Positions 9,100 through 18,040 of a DNA stretch of 64,000 nucleotides are shown one piece after another. The number at the start of each line of letters is the position of its first letter. The stretch's first letter is position 1. The notes under the pieces are model-generated. The model did no database searches. It was not told the DNA's origin and saw nothing but the letters and a program-made list of their open reading frames with translations. A program made the position numbers and the translations under genes. The stretch is taken from assembly GCF_040529055.1 (NCBI RefSeq), contig NZ_CP132342.1, positions 2,230,001-2,294,000 of the forward strand, given 5' to 3'. The stretch comes from Xanthomonas sontii (GTDB lineage Bacteria; Pseudomonadota; Gammaproteobacteria; Xanthomonadales; Xanthomonadaceae).

Positions 9100-9872
9100 T
9101 CGCATTGCTCCTGGCCCTGCAGGACACGGTGGTGGAGGCGCTGCCGCAGGACGTGACCCAGACCGCCACCCAGGCCGTCGCCAGCACCGCCGCCCATGGC
9201 GGCATCAACTATCTGGACCTGATGGTCAAGGCCAGCCTGCCGGTCAAGGTGATCGTGCTGCTGCTGCTGCTCGGCTCGCTGATCAGCTGGGTCATCATCT
9301 TCCGCAAGGGCAAGGTGTTCAAGGACGCCAACCGCGAGGCCGACGACTTCGAGAACCGCTTCTGGTCCGGCACCGACCTGAGCAAGCTCTACGCCGGCGC
9401 CACCGACCGCAACCGCGTGGTCGGCGGGCTGGAGGCGATCTTCGAGGCCGGTTTCCGCGAGTTCACCCGCCTGCGCGACAAGCGCCGGCTCGATGCACGC
9501 ATCCAACTGGAAGGCGCGCAGCGGGCGATGCGCGCGACCTACGCGCGCGAGGTCGACCGCCTGGAGCGCAACCTGGAACTGCTCGCCAACATCGGCTCCA
9601 CCGCCCCGTACGTGGGCCTGGTCGGCACCGTGTTCGGCATCATGGTGACCATGCACGACATGATCAACAGCGGCCAGCAGGCGGGCATCGCCGCGGTCGC
9701 GCCGGGCATCTCCGAGGCGCTGTTCGCCACCGCCATCGGCCTGTTCGTGGCGATCCCGGCGGTGTGGGCCTACAACCGCTTCACCACCCGGGTCGAGCGC
9801 CTGGCCGTGCGCTTCGAGACCTTCTCCGAAGAGTTCAGCTCCATCCTGCAGCGCCAGGCCAGCGGCGACTGA
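9096..9872 (+). CDS. tolQ: Tol-Pal protein TolQ
   Basis: This 258-residue inner-membrane proton-channel subunit belongs to the ExbB/MotA-like family. A first membrane helix lies near residues 45-65 (LPVKVIVLLLLLGSLISWVIIF), followed by a cytoplasmic loop. Two further helices follow (NIGSTAPYVGLVGTVFGIM and ISEALFATAIGLFVAIPAVWAY), and these carry the conserved Thr and Ser residues that line the channel. With TolR and TolA it uses the proton-motive force to maintain outer-membrane constriction during division. It overlaps ybgC by 4 nt and is followed by tolR after 37 nt. Confidence 0.96.
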   Translation: MIALLLALQDTVVEALPQDVTQTATQAVASTAAHGGINYLDLMVKASLPVKVIVLLLLLGSLISWVIIFRKGKVFKDANREADDFENRFWSGTDLSKLYAGATDRNRVVGGLEAIFEAGFREFTRLRDKRRLDARIQLEGAQRAMRATYAREVDRLERNLELLANIGSTAPYVGLVGTVFGIMVTMHDMINSGQQAGIAAVAPGISEALFATAIGLFVAIPAVWAYNRFTTRVERLAVRFETFSEEFSSILQRQASGD

Positions 9873-9909
9873 GCGTCGCCCGCCTGTCCACGACTCCCAG
9901 GATTCCCGC

Positions 9910-10336
<427 letters not shown>

Positions 10337-10347
<11 letters not shown>

Positions 10348-11338
10348 AGCCGATTCCCGCCCGCCGCAGCAGCGCGGCGACGACAAGGGGCTGATCTTCG
10401 GGGTCGCCCTGGCGTTGCTGGTGCACGTGCTGATCGCACTGCTGTTCTTCCTGGCCTGGTGGTGGTCGCCGGTGCGTCAGGTCGAACCCGCCGCCGGTTC
10501 GCCGATGGTCGAGGCCTCGCTGGTGGTCTCGGCCGCCGACGTGCGCTCGGCGCAGAAAGCGGTGAAGGACGCGCCCAAGCCCTTGCCCGAGCCGCTGCCC
10601 GAACCGGTCAAGGACGTCGCCGAGGAAGACACGGTGCCGCCGCCGCAGCCGCTGCCCACGCCCAAGCCGCAGCAGGCGCCGACCCCGCAGCAGCAGAAGG
10701 CGCAGGACTTCGTCCCGGTGCCCGACAAGGTCGACCAGGACCGCGCCACCCGCACTGCGATCTCCCAGGAAAAGGAGAAGCAGGAGCAGGAGGCCAAGCG
10801 CCGCCAGGAACAGATCGACCTGACCGAGCAGAAGCGCCAGCAGGAGGCCGAGCAGAAGCAGCGCCTGGCCGCGCAGCAGGAAGAGGAGCGGCAGAAGAAG
10901 ATCGCCGACATCCGCAAGCAGCGCGAGAAGCTGGAGCGCGAGGCCCAACTGGCGCAGCAGAAGCTGCAGCAGATCGCCGACCTGAACGCCAAGAAGGCGT
11001 CCGCGGCCGCGGCCACCACGCCGCAGCAGGCACCGGGTCAGAACGGTACCAACACCGATCTGCAGGCCAAGTACGCCGCGGCGATCCAGCAGGCGGTGCT
11101 GAGCCAGTGGGTGCGCCCGGACTCGGTGCCGCTGGGGCAGAAGTGCAAGATCTCGATCACGCAGATTCCCGGCGGCCAGGTCATGCAGGCCAAGGTCAGC
11201 CCCGACTGTCCCTATGACGAGGCCGGCCGCCGCTCGATCGAGGCCGCGGTGCTGCGTGCCCAGCCCTTGCCCTACCGTGGCTTCGAGTCCGTGTTCGCGC
11301 GCAACCTGACCTTCAACTTCACCGCCCAGGACCAATGA
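10337..11338 (+). CDS. tolA: Cell envelope integrity protein TolA
   Basis: This 333-residue protein shows the three TolA parts. An N-terminal inner-membrane anchor (LIFGVALALLVHVLIALLFF) is followed by a Pro/Lys/Gln-rich then long charged helical domain, about residues 130-225, rich in KRQQEAEQKQRLAAQQ-type heptads. A C-terminal globular domain III has two cysteines (GQKCKIS and SPDCPYDEAGRRS) and ends in NLTFNFTAQDQ. It spans the periplasm, linking TolQR to TolB/Pal. The start lies inside tolR. Confidence 0.95.
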
Positions 11339-11503
11339 CACCGGCGGCTGGCGCCGCATCGCGCGCGCCATCCACCCGACATGCGATGGGCGATAATGTG
11401 CCGCGTCCTGCCATCGGCTTCACACGGCGATGGTTCATGATTGCGAATACGTTCACCCGCGCATTGCTATCTCTTGCGCCTTTCCGATCCTGCTGAGCGA
11501 CCC

Positions 11504-12823
11504 ATGAAGAAACTGCCGCGCTGGCTTGCCGTTCTCACCGCCCTGTTGCTGCCTCTCGCCGCGTCCGCGCAGGACAAGGGCCTGGAAATCGACATCGTCG
11601 GCGGCAATGCCTCGGCGACCCCGATCACCGTCGTGCCGATGCCGTACCAGGGATCGGCGACCCCGCCGAGCACCGACGTCGCCGCCGTGGTGCGCGCCGA
11701 TCTGGATCGCTCCGGCCAGTTCCGCAACCTGCCCGAGTCGCAGATCGTGGAGCGCCCGACCCGCGGCAGCGAGGTGCAGTTCGCCACCTGGCGTGCGCTG
11801 AAGCAGAGCTATCTGGTCGTCGGCCGGGTGATGGACGCCGGCGAAGGCGCCTACCGGGTCGAGTACGAACTGTTCGACGTGGGCAAGGGCGAGCGCATGC
11901 TCGGCCTGGCCATGACCGCCCGCGCCAACGCCATGCGCGACGTCGCCCACCAGATGGCCGACGCCATCTACGAGAAGATCACCGGCGTGCGCGGCGCGTT
12001 CTGGACCCGCATCGCCTACGTCACCGCCAGCGGCAAGGGCGGGGCGATGCGTTATGCGCTGATGGTCGCCGACTCCGACGGCTACAACCCGCAGACCATC
12101 GTCCGTTCGGCCGAGCCGCTGCTGTCGCCGAACTGGAGCCCGGACGGCAAGAAGCTGGCCTACGTGAGCTTCGAGCGCGGCAACTCGTCGATCTACATCC
12201 AGGACATCGCCACCGGTGCGCGCCAGCTGGTGTCCAGCTTCCGCGGCATCAACGGCGCCCCGTCGTTCTCGCCGGACGGCAAGAAGCTGGCGCTGGCGCT
12301 GTCGCGCAGCGGCAACCCGGAGATCTACGTGATGGACCTGGGCAGCAAGCAGCTGACCCAGCTGACCAACCACTTCGGCATCGACACCGAGCCGACCTGG
12401 GCGCCGGACGGCAACAGCATCTACTTCACCTCCGATCGCGGCGGCCGCCCGCAGATCTACCAGGTGCCGGCCACCGGCGGCAGCGCCACCCGCATCACCT
12501 TCCAGGGCAACTACAACGCGACCCCGAGCGTGTCCTTCGACGGCAACAAGCTGGTCGTGGCCCAGGGCAGCGGCAACACCTACAAGATCGCGATGATGGA
12601 CCGCAGCCTGGGTTCGCCGCGCTGGAGCACGCTGTCGACCGGTTCGCTGGACGAGTCGCCGAGCTTCGCCCCCAACGCCAGCATGGTGCTGTATGCGGCG
12701 CGTGAAGGCGGCCGTGGCGTGCTGTACGCGGTCTCGGCCGATGCCCGTGTGCGGCAGCGCCTGGTGCTCGCCGATGGCGACGTGCGCGAGCCGTCCTGGT
12801 CGCCGTATCGCACCGCACGTTGA
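11504..12823 (+). CDS. tolB: Tol-Pal periplasmic protein TolB
   Basis: With the ATG at 11504 ([20 protein letters not shown], then SAQ) a clear Sec signal peptide results; an upstream in-frame GTG or ATG would bury it. The mature part has an N-terminal alpha/beta domain and then WD40-like beta-propeller blades, seen as repeats [34 protein letters not shown] and [19 protein letters not shown]. TolB sits in the periplasm between Pal and TolA. Length is 439 residues, normal for the family. GATAAT at 11392-11397 upstream could serve a separate promoter after the 165-nt gap from tolA. Confidence 0.96.
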   Translation: MKKLPRWLAVLTALLLPLAASAQDKGLEIDIVGGNASATPITVVPMPYQGSATPPSTDVAAVVRADLDRSGQFRNLPESQIVERPTRGSEVQFATWRALKQSYLVVGRVMDAGEGAYRVEYELFDVGKGERMLGLAMTARANAMRDVAHQMADAIYEKITGVRGAFWTRIAYVTASGKGGAMRYALMVADSDGYNPQTIVRSAEPLLSPNWSPDGKKLAYVSFERGNSSIYIQDIATGARQLVSSFRGINGAPSFSPDGKKLALALSRSGNPEIYVMDLGSKQLTQLTNHFGIDTEPTWAPDGNSIYFTSDRGGRPQIYQVPATGGSATRITFQGNYNATPSVSFDGNKLVVAQGSGNTYKIAMMDRSLGSPRWSTLSTGSLDESPSFAPNASMVLYAAREGGRGVLYAVSADARVRQRLVLADGDVREPSWSPYRTAR

Positions 12824-12848
12824 CATGTAAGTTTGGTGTTAATATTTC
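12820..12848 (+). promoter_or_regulatory. Putative promoter for pal at the tolB stop
   Basis: A perfect TTGACA hexamer (12820-12825) overlaps the tolB stop codon. It is followed by an AT-rich TTAATATTT stretch (12839-12847) that offers TAATAT at 14-nt or TATTTC at 17-nt spacing. Such AT richness is rare in this window. pal is known to have its own promoter in some enterobacteria, so a separate transcript for pal-cpoB is plausible. Confidence 0.5.
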
Positions 12849-12891
12849 GCTGTTGAACCCCTCATCGGCCCAGGAGCCACAAGGTATCGCC

Positions 12892-13410
12892 ATGAACAAG
12901 ACCACCCGCGTTCTGCTTGTTTCGCTGTTGTCCGTTGCAGCTCTGGCCGGCTGCGCCAAGAAGGTCAAGGAACAGCCCCAGACCGACACCACCGGCACCA
13001 CCGGTACCACCGCCCCGACCGGCCCGTCGACCTCCGGTCTGTACGGCCCGGGCGACCTGGACACCGATTCCTGCCTGCGTCAGCGCGTGGTCTACTTCGA
13101 CCTGGACAAGGACACCGTGAAGCCGGAGTTCCAGGCGATCATGGCCTGCCACGCCAAGTACCTGCGTGACCGTCCGTCCTCGCGCATCACCCTGCAGGGC
13201 AACACCGACGAGCGCGGTTCGCGCGAGTACAACATGGGCCTGGGCGAGCGTCGTGCCAACGCCGTGTCCTCGGCGCTGCAGGCCAACGGTGGCTCGGCTG
13301 CGCAGCTGACCGTGGTCAGCTACGGTGAAGAGCGTCCGGTCTGCACCGAGTCGAACGAGTCCTGCTGGTCGCAGAACCGTCGCGTCGAGATCGTCTACAC
13401 GGCGCAGTAA
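12892..13410 (+). CDS. pal: Peptidoglycan-associated outer-membrane lipoprotein Pal
   Basis: With the ATG at 12892 (MNKTTRVLLVSLLSVAALAGC) the lipoprotein signal is well formed and Cys21 is the lipid site. A Thr/Gly/Pro linker follows. The OmpA-C-like peptidoglycan-binding domain runs from RVVYFDLDKDTVKPEF and includes LQGNTDERGSREYNMGLGERRA, the signature that binds diaminopimelate. It ends in SQNRRVEIVY. The protein has 172 residues. Pal anchors the outer membrane to peptidoglycan and binds TolB. CAGGAG lies about 20 nt upstream of the start, so initiation is not strongly marked. Confidence 0.97.
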   Translation: MNKTTRVLLVSLLSVAALAGCAKKVKEQPQTDTTGTTGTTAPTGPSTSGLYGPGDLDTDSCLRQRVVYFDLDKDTVKPEFQAIMACHAKYLRDRPSSRITLQGNTDERGSREYNMGLGERRANAVSSALQANGGSAAQLTVVSYGEERPVCTESNESCWSQNRRVEIVYTAQ

Positions 13411-13416
13411 GAAAAG

Positions 13417-14244
13417 ATGCGTATCGGTGTCCTTACATCGATGATCGTCGCGGCGGCCCTCGTGGCCGCCGCGCCGGCTCATGCGCAGCGCGCAAGCCTG
13501 GCCGACCGCGTTTCCGCGCTCGAGCAGCAGGCCATGAATACCCAGGCCAACACCGACATCCTGAACCAGCTCAACCAGCTGCGCACGCAGATGCAGTCGA
13601 TGGAAGCCACGATCGAACAACTGCAGCACAGCAACGACCAGCTCAAGCAGCAGATCAAGGACCAGTACCTGGACCTGGATGGCCGCGTGGGCCGGCTGGA
13701 GAGTGGTGCAGGGGCAGGGGCGACGCCGTCGCTGCCGCCGGCCAATGGCACCGCACCGGCTGTCGCGCCGGCCGCGCCCGCAGGCAAGCCGTCCGCCGTC
13801 GCCGAGCCGCCGCCGTCGGTGCACGGCGACGCCGGCACCCTGGCCGCCGCCGGTGACGAGCGGGCCGTCTACAATGTCGCCTTCGATGCCCTGAAGGCGG
13901 GCAAGTACGCCGACTCGGCGAACCTGTTCCAGAACTTCCTGCAGGCCTACCCGAACGGCGTGTATGCGCCGAACGCGCTGTACTGGCTGGGCGAGAGCTA
14001 CTACGCCACCAAGAACTTCCAGTTGGCCGAGGCCCAGTTCCAGGACCTGATCGGCCGCTATCCGACCCACGACAAGGCGCCGGGCGCGCTGCTCAAGCTG
14101 GGCCTGTCCCAGTACGGCGAAGGCCGCGTCCAGGATGCCGAGCAGACCCTGCAACAGGTCGGCGCGAAGTATCCTGGGTCCGATGCCGCGCGGACCGCGC
14201 AGGACCGCCTGCAGTCGATCCGTCTCGGCCAGCAGCTGCGCTGA
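13417..14244 (+). CDS. cpoB: Cell division coordinator CpoB (YbgF)
   Basis: This 275-residue periplasmic protein starts with a signal peptide (MIVAAALVAAAPAHAQ region). A coiled-coil trimerisation segment follows at about residues 28-95 (LADRVSALEQQAMNTQ, then NQLNQLRTQMQSMEATIEQL). A Pro/Ala linker leads to three TPR units from about residue 145 (YNVAFDALKAGKYADSANLF; ALYWLGESYYATKNFQLAEA; GALLKLGLSQYGEGRVQDAE). CpoB coordinates Tol-Pal action with PBP1B during septation. It starts 6 nt after the pal stop. Confidence 0.95.
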   Translation: MRIGVLTSMIVAAALVAAAPAHAQRASLADRVSALEQQAMNTQANTDILNQLNQLRTQMQSMEATIEQLQHSNDQLKQQIKDQYLDLDGRVGRLESGAGAGATPSLPPANGTAPAVAPAAPAGKPSAVAEPPPSVHGDAGTLAAAGDERAVYNVAFDALKAGKYADSANLFQNFLQAYPNGVYAPNALYWLGESYYATKNFQLAEAQFQDLIGRYPTHDKAPGALLKLGLSQYGEGRVQDAEQTLQQVGAKYPGSDAARTAQDRLQSIRLGQQLR

Positions 14245-14290
14245 GCCCCTTACGCTGCCGCCGCCGTCGCGGGAGCATCTTTCTCCCGCC

Positions 14291-14968
14291 ATGGCCGCCG
14301 TTCCCAGCGATATCGTCCAAAGCCCGCTGCCCCGCCTGAAGCTGACGGAGATCTTCCTGTCGCTGCAGGGCGAAGCCGAGAGCGCCGGCTGGCCCACCGT
14401 GTTCGTGCGCCTGACCGGCTGCCCGCTGCGCTGCAGCTACTGCGACACCGCCTACGCCTTCCATGGCGGGCAGTGGTGGGACATCGACGCGATTCTCGAA
14501 GAAGTGGCGCGCCACGGCGTGCGCCACGTCTGCGTCACCGGCGGCGAACCGCTGGCGCAGAAGCGCTGCCTGCAGCTGCTGCAGCGCCTGTGCGACGCCG
14601 GCTACGACGTGTCGCTGGAGACCTCCGGCGCGCTGGACATCGCCGAGGTCGACCCGCGGGTGTCGCGGGTGCTCGACATCAAGACCCCGGCGTCGCAGGA
14701 AGCGCACCGCAACCGCTGGGAGAACCTGCCGCTGCTGACCGCGCGCGACCAGATCAAGTTCGTCCTGTGCGGCCGCGCCGACTACGAGTGGGCGCGCGCC
14801 GTGGTCGCCGAACACCGACTGGACACCCGCTGCACGGTCTGGTTCTCGCCGAGCAAGAGCGAACTGACCGCACGCGACCTGGCCGACTGGATCGTCGCCG
14901 ACCGCCTGCCGGTGCGGTTCCAGATGCAGTTGCACAAGCTGCTTTGGAACGACGAGCCGGGGCGGTAG
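14291..14968 (+). CDS. queE: 7-carboxy-7-deazaguanine synthase QueE
   Basis: Radical-SAM enzyme for the ring contraction of 6-carboxytetrahydropterin to 7-carboxy-7-deazaguanine on the path to queuosine. The ATG at 14291 gives 225 residues. The iron-sulfur motif CxxxCxxC is Cys44, Cys48 and Cys51 in RLTGCPLRCSYCDTAY, and the glycine-rich SAM contact is VCVTGGEPLAQ. LQGE just after the start is a QueE signature. It lies 46 nt after cpoB and is followed by queC, the next enzyme in the pathway. Its stop codon forms part of a strong hairpin. Confidence 0.95.
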   Translation: MAAVPSDIVQSPLPRLKLTEIFLSLQGEAESAGWPTVFVRLTGCPLRCSYCDTAYAFHGGQWWDIDAILEEVARHGVRHVCVTGGEPLAQKRCLQLLQRLCDAGYDVSLETSGALDIAEVDPRVSRVLDIKTPASQEAHRNRWENLPLLTARDQIKFVLCGRADYEWARAVVAEHRLDTRCTVWFSPSKSELTARDLADWIVADRLPVRFQMQLHKLLWNDEPGR

Positions 14969-14988
14969 CTGCGCGCTGGCGCGCAGCT
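14967..14988 (+). terminator. Hairpin at the queE stop
   Basis: AGCTGCGCGC-TG-GCGCGCAGCT is a perfect 10-bp stem with a 2-nt loop that begins inside the queE TAG codon. No T-run follows; a purine-rich repeat arm does. It may act as an mRNA 3' stabiliser or an inefficient terminator rather than a classical intrinsic terminator. Confidence 0.5.
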
Positions 14989-15136
14989 GGGAATCGGGAA
15001 TGGGGAAACGGGAATCGGAGAGCGCCGCGCGGTCGGCGTGGCTCTACCTGATCCGCTTTCGCTTCTCGAAGACCTTCGATCTTCCCGGTGCAGCCTGACT
15101 GCTACGCTTTTCCCATTCCCGTTTCCCCACTCCCGG
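14989..15136. repeat. Inverted pair of repeat arms between queE and queC
   Basis: The purine arm at 14989-15018 (GGGAATC, GGGAATGGGGAAAC, GGGAATC) lies just after the queE stop hairpin. The pyrimidine arm at 15110-15136 (TTCCCA, TTCCCG, TTTCCCC, ACTCCCGG) ends 7 nt before the queC ATG. About 90 nt of unique, gene-free sequence lies between them. Confidence 0.8.
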
Positions 15137-15143
15137 CACCCAG

Positions 15144-15809
15144 ATGAAAAACGCCGTCGTCCTTCTCTCCGGTGGCATGGACTCCGCCGTCGTCGTCGCC
15201 ATCGCCCGTGCGCAGGGTTTCGCAGTGCATGCCTTGAGCGTGCGCTACGGCCAGCGCCACACCTCCGAACTGGACGCCGCCGCGCGTGTTGCCTCGGCGC
15301 TCGGCGCGGTGGCGCACAAGACCGTCAACGTCGACCTGCGCAGCATCGGCGGCTCCGCGCTGACCGACGACATCGAGGTGCCGGACGCCGGTGGCGACGG
15401 CATCCCGGTCACCTATGTGCCGGCGCGCAACACCATCATGCTGTCGGTGGCGCTGGGCTGGGCCGAGGTGCTGGGCGCGGCCGACATCTTCTGCGGGGTC
15501 AACGCCGTGGACTATTCCGGCTATCCCGATTGCCGCCCCGAGTTCATCGACGCGTTCCAGACCCTGGCCAACCTGGCGACCAAGGCCGGCGTGGAGGGTG
15601 CCGGGCTGCGCGTGCATGCGCCGTTGCAGCACATGAGCAAGGCGGACATCGTGCGCGAAGGCGTGCGCCTGGGCGTGGACTTCGGCCTGACCGTGTCCTG
15701 CTACCGCGCCGACGACGCCGGCCGCGCCTGCGGCCACTGCGATGCCTGCCGCCTGCGCGCGGCCGGCTTCGCCGACGCCGGCGTCGCCGACCCGACCCGC
15801 TACGCCTGA
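15144..15809 (+). CDS. queC: 7-cyano-7-deazaguanine synthase QueC
   Basis: ATP-dependent enzyme converting 7-carboxy-7-deazaguanine to preQ0. It has 221 residues, typical length. The ATP pyrophosphatase P-loop is [12 protein letters not shown] near residues 6-17. The four-cysteine zinc site is in the C-terminal [19 protein letters not shown]. The start follows a repeat arm and a short GGCACCCAG with no strong Shine-Dalgarno sequence. With queE it provides the deazaguanine precursor for queuosine in tRNA; queD and queF are not in this window. Confidence 0.95.
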   Translation: MKNAVVLLSGGMDSAVVVAIARAQGFAVHALSVRYGQRHTSELDAAARVASALGAVAHKTVNVDLRSIGGSALTDDIEVPDAGGDGIPVTYVPARNTIMLSVALGWAEVLGAADIFCGVNAVDYSGYPDCRPEFIDAFQTLANLATKAGVEGAGLRVHAPLQHMSKADIVREGVRLGVDFGLTVSCYRADDAGRACGHCDACRLRAAGFADAGVADPTRYA

Positions 15810-15845
15810 TTTCGCGAAACGCCCCGTGCTGGGGTAGACTACGCG

Positions 15846-15873
15846 CCCCGGTGCAACGCCGGGGTCTTGTTTT
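15846..15873 (+). terminator. Intrinsic terminator between queC and tRNA-Lys, or tRNA leader hairpin
   Basis: CCCCGG-TGCAACG-CCGGGG followed by TCTTGTTTT ends directly at the tRNA start. It has the form of a Rho-independent terminator for queE-queC. However, TAGACT at 15835-15840 could be a -10 element, in which case this stem would be the 5' leader of the tRNA transcript. Both readings are possible. Confidence 0.6.
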
Positions 15874-15949
15874 GGGCCGTTAGCTCAGTCGGTAGAGCAG
15901 AAGACTTTTAATCTTTTGGTCGATGGTTCGAATCCATCACGGCCCACCA
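15874..15949 (+). tRNA. tRNA-Lys (anticodon UUU)
   Basis: This 76-nt gene has the CCA encoded. The acceptor arm GGGCCGT pairs with ACGGCCC, the D-arm is GCTC-AGTCGGTA-GAGC, the anticodon loop is CTTTTAA with TTT in the middle, and the T-arm is GATGG-TTCGAAT-CCATC. All stems close, including one G-U pair in the anticodon stem. It reads AAA and AAG lysine codons. It is followed 22 nt later by a short CGCC-TTT-GGCG hairpin with a T-run. Confidence 0.97.
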
Positions 15950-15955
15950 CTCCGC

Positions 15956-16762
15956 TCAGCGGGTTGCGCGTCGCCTTTGGCGGTTTTTTCGCCAGCTTCG
16001 GACATCACTCCTGAATTCAACGCGAGGTGCGCTGCTTCCTTGTCGGGATTGCGCGGTCGTCGGCTTGCTGCATTCACTTCCACCATTGCCCGAAAGCTGC
16101 AAGCGTGGCCAATCGCACTGGTTGGCAGCCACCGTACCCGATCGCTCACCCAAAGGCTGCAGGAGCAACGCGAGGCACAAGCCCAGCATGAACAGCGCGA
16201 CCGCCGCATCCAGCAACCGCCACGCAGCGGGCTTGCGGAACACCGGCTGCAGCAACCGCGCGCCGTAGCCCAGGCTGCCGAACCAGGTCGCGCTGGCCAG
16301 GCAGGCGCCGAGTGCGAAGGCCCAGCGCAGTGGTCCCGGGTAGCGCGTGGAGAGGCTGCCCAGCAGCACCATGGTGTCCAGGTAGACATGCGGATTGAGG
16401 AAGGTGAAGGCCAGGCAGGTCAGCAGGACGCGTTGCCAGCTCCGCTGATCCTCGCCGTGCGCCAGCAGGCCGCCACTGCCGCGCCAGGCGCGTCGTGCCG
16501 CAAGTAGCGCGTAGGCGCCGAGGAAGGCCGCACCGCCGAAGCGCAATCCCTGCAGCACGCCCGGCCAGGCGTCCACCACGGCACCGATGCCGGACACGCC
16601 GAGGACGATCAGCGCGATGTCGCTGGCGGCGCACACGGCCACGACCAGGCCGACATGCCGACGCTGCAGTCCCTGGCGCAGCACGAAGGCGTTCTGCGCG
16701 CCGATGGCGACGATCAGGCCGGCGCCGGCGACGAGGCCGGCCAACAGTGCGTGCAGCAACAT
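15956..16762 (-). CDS. LysE/ArgO-family basic amino-acid exporter with C-terminal extension
   Basis: From the ATG at 16762 the protein has 268 residues. The first about 205 form the LysE/ArgO exporter: VAGAGLIVAIGAQNAFVLRQGL, six hydrophobic helices, and the conserved LNPHVYLDTMVLLG in the middle. Such exporters expel arginine or lysine (or canavanine) across the inner membrane and are controlled by ArgP/LysG, whose homologue is encoded divergently here. Family members usually end near the last helix (LFMLGLCLALLLQPL). This frame runs about 60 residues further as polar, non-conserved sequence and stops 6 bp from the tRNA-Lys gene. That suggests loss of the native stop by indel or rearrangement. 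Confidence 0.85.
   Translation of the reverse strand: MLLHALLAGLVAGAGLIVAIGAQNAFVLRQGLQRRHVGLVVAVCAASDIALIVLGVSGIGAVVDAWPGVLQGLRFGGAAFLGAYALLAARRAWRGSGGLLAHGEDQRSWQRVLLTCLAFTFLNPHVYLDTMVLLGSLSTRYPGPLRWAFALGACLASATWFGSLGYGARLLQPVFRKPAAWRLLDAAVALFMLGLCLALLLQPLGERSGTVAANQCDWPRLQLSGNGGSECSKPTTAQSRQGSSAPRVEFRSDVRSWRKNRQRRRATR
15972..15989 (+). terminator. Short terminator after tRNA-Lys
   Basis: CGCC-TTT-GGCG followed by G and six T residues. The stem is only 4-5 bp, but position and T-run suit termination of the tRNA transcript. On the other strand it lies inside the apparent C-terminal extension of the LysE-like gene. Confidence 0.65.
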
Positions 16763-16809
16763 GAGGAGTGCCCGGTGACGTGGGCGGGCATGCTGCATGT
16801 GCCAGCGGG

Positions 16810-16824
16810 ATTAGCCAAACTAAT
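16810..16824. promoter_or_regulatory. LysR-type operator between exporter and argP-like regulator
   Basis: ATTAGCCAAACTAAT is a perfect inverted repeat (5-bp arms, 5-nt centre) that fits the T-N11-A rule for LysR-type regulators. It lies in the 104-bp divergent promoter region, 43 bp before the regulator start and 48 bp before the exporter start. It is the only AT-rich palindrome there. Confidence 0.65.
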
Positions 16825-16866
16825 TTTTCTGTAGGCTATGAAGCATTCCTAATCTCCATCGCTCCC

Positions 16867-17775
16867 ATGGATTTGCTCCACCCCCAGCTGTCCGCTTTCG
16901 CCGCCGTCCTGGAGGAAGGCAGCTTCGAGGCCGCCGCGCGCCGTCTGGCGCTGACGCCGTCGGCGGTCTCGCAGCGGATCAAGGCGCTGGAAGACCGGCT
17001 TGGCCAGGTGCTGATCGTGCGCCAGGCTCCATGCCGGCCGACCCCCGCCGGGGAGCGCCTGCTGCGCAGCGTGCGGCCGATGCAGGTGCTGGAGGCCGAG
17101 GCGGTGACCGACCTGTCGCCCGCGCCTGCGAGCAGCGCAGCGGCACGCAGCATCGCCATCGCCGTCAACGACGACTCGCTGCAGACCTGGTTCCTGGATG
17201 CGCTGGCGGCGCTGCACGACGCGCATGGCTACCTGTTCGATATCCAGGTGGACGACCAGGACCACACGCTGGAGCTGTTGCGCAGCGGCGCGGTCCTCGG
17301 TGCCGTCACCTCCGTCGGCAAGGCGTTGCAGGGCTGCAATGTGCTGTCGCTGGGCGCGATGCGCTACCGCGCGATCGCCTCGCCGGCGTTTTTCGCCCGC
17401 TACTTTGCCGACGGCCTGGATGCGGCGGCGCTGGCCCGCGCCCCGATGATCGTCTACAACCGCAAGGACGCGCTGCAAGCGCGGTTCGTGCGGCGCATCA
17501 CCCGCGCGCGGTTGCACCCGCCGATCCACTATCTGCCGACCTCCATCGGCTTCGTCGAGGCGGCCGCGCGTGGACTGGGCTGGTGCCTGGCGCCGGAGCC
17601 GATGCTGGTGGCCGCGCTGCGGCAGCGGCAGATCGTGGTCGTCGATGCGCAGCGCTGGCTCGACGTGCCGCTGTACTGGCAGCATGTCGCGGTCCGTTCC
17701 AGGACGCTGCAGCACATCGCTCAGGCGCTGCGTGCCGCAGCGGAGGGCATGCACGCGTCAGCGCCGCTTGCCTGA
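16867..17775 (+). CDS. ArgP/LysG-type LysR transcriptional regulator
   Basis: This 302-residue protein has an N-terminal winged helix-turn-helix (HPQLSAFAAVLEEGSFEAAA, then LTPSAVSQRIKALEDRLGQ). The family-typical VRQAPCRPTPAGERLLR follows, matching the ArgP/LysG subgroup. The C-terminal two thirds form the periplasmic-binding-protein-like effector domain (FDIQVDDQDHTLELLRSGAVLGAVT). ArgP members activate a divergent arginine/lysine exporter in response to basic amino acids. The ATG at 16867 gives the conserved N terminus; an earlier in-frame ATG at 16768 would put the operator inside the gene and is rejected. I leave the symbol blank because the effector is inferred. Confidence 0.9.
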   Translation: MDLLHPQLSAFAAVLEEGSFEAAARRLALTPSAVSQRIKALEDRLGQVLIVRQAPCRPTPAGERLLRSVRPMQVLEAEAVTDLSPAPASSAAARSIAIAVNDDSLQTWFLDALAALHDAHGYLFDIQVDDQDHTLELLRSGAVLGAVTSVGKALQGCNVLSLGAMRYRAIASPAFFARYFADGLDAAALARAPMIVYNRKDALQARFVRRITRARLHPPIHYLPTSIGFVEAAARGLGWCLAPEPMLVAALRQRQIVVVDAQRWLDVPLYWQHVAVRSRTLQHIAQALRAAAEGMHASAPLA

Positions 17776-18040
17776 GCGTCGCTCGCGGTGGGTCGCTTGC
17801 TCCGGCGCCGATCATCGTCCAGGGCGACCTCCTGCTTGTGACGGCAGCAGTGCATCGACGTCGAGTGCTGCCGGGGATCAGGTCAGGGTCGTTTCGCGGA
17901 TGACGCCGCTCGGCCTCATGCCGCCTCGTGCAGGAACGCAGCGCCGGCGTCTGTATCCGCAGGGCGCATCAGGATCCCGGTCAAGGCGTCGGTGATGGGG
18001 GGACGAGCCGTCAGGGAGAAGGGAACGGCGGACGACGGCA
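17776..18040. other. Gene-free stretch between two convergent regulator genes
   Basis: 265 bp between the ArgP-like gene (plus strand) and the TetR gene (minus strand). I find no convincing gene, repeat or strong terminator hairpin here. Confidence 0.5.

Noticed and set aside
15950..16147. Full integrated element at tRNA-Lys
   Set aside because: No integrase, no direct repeat of the tRNA 3' end and no foreign genes are visible; at most a small scar remains.
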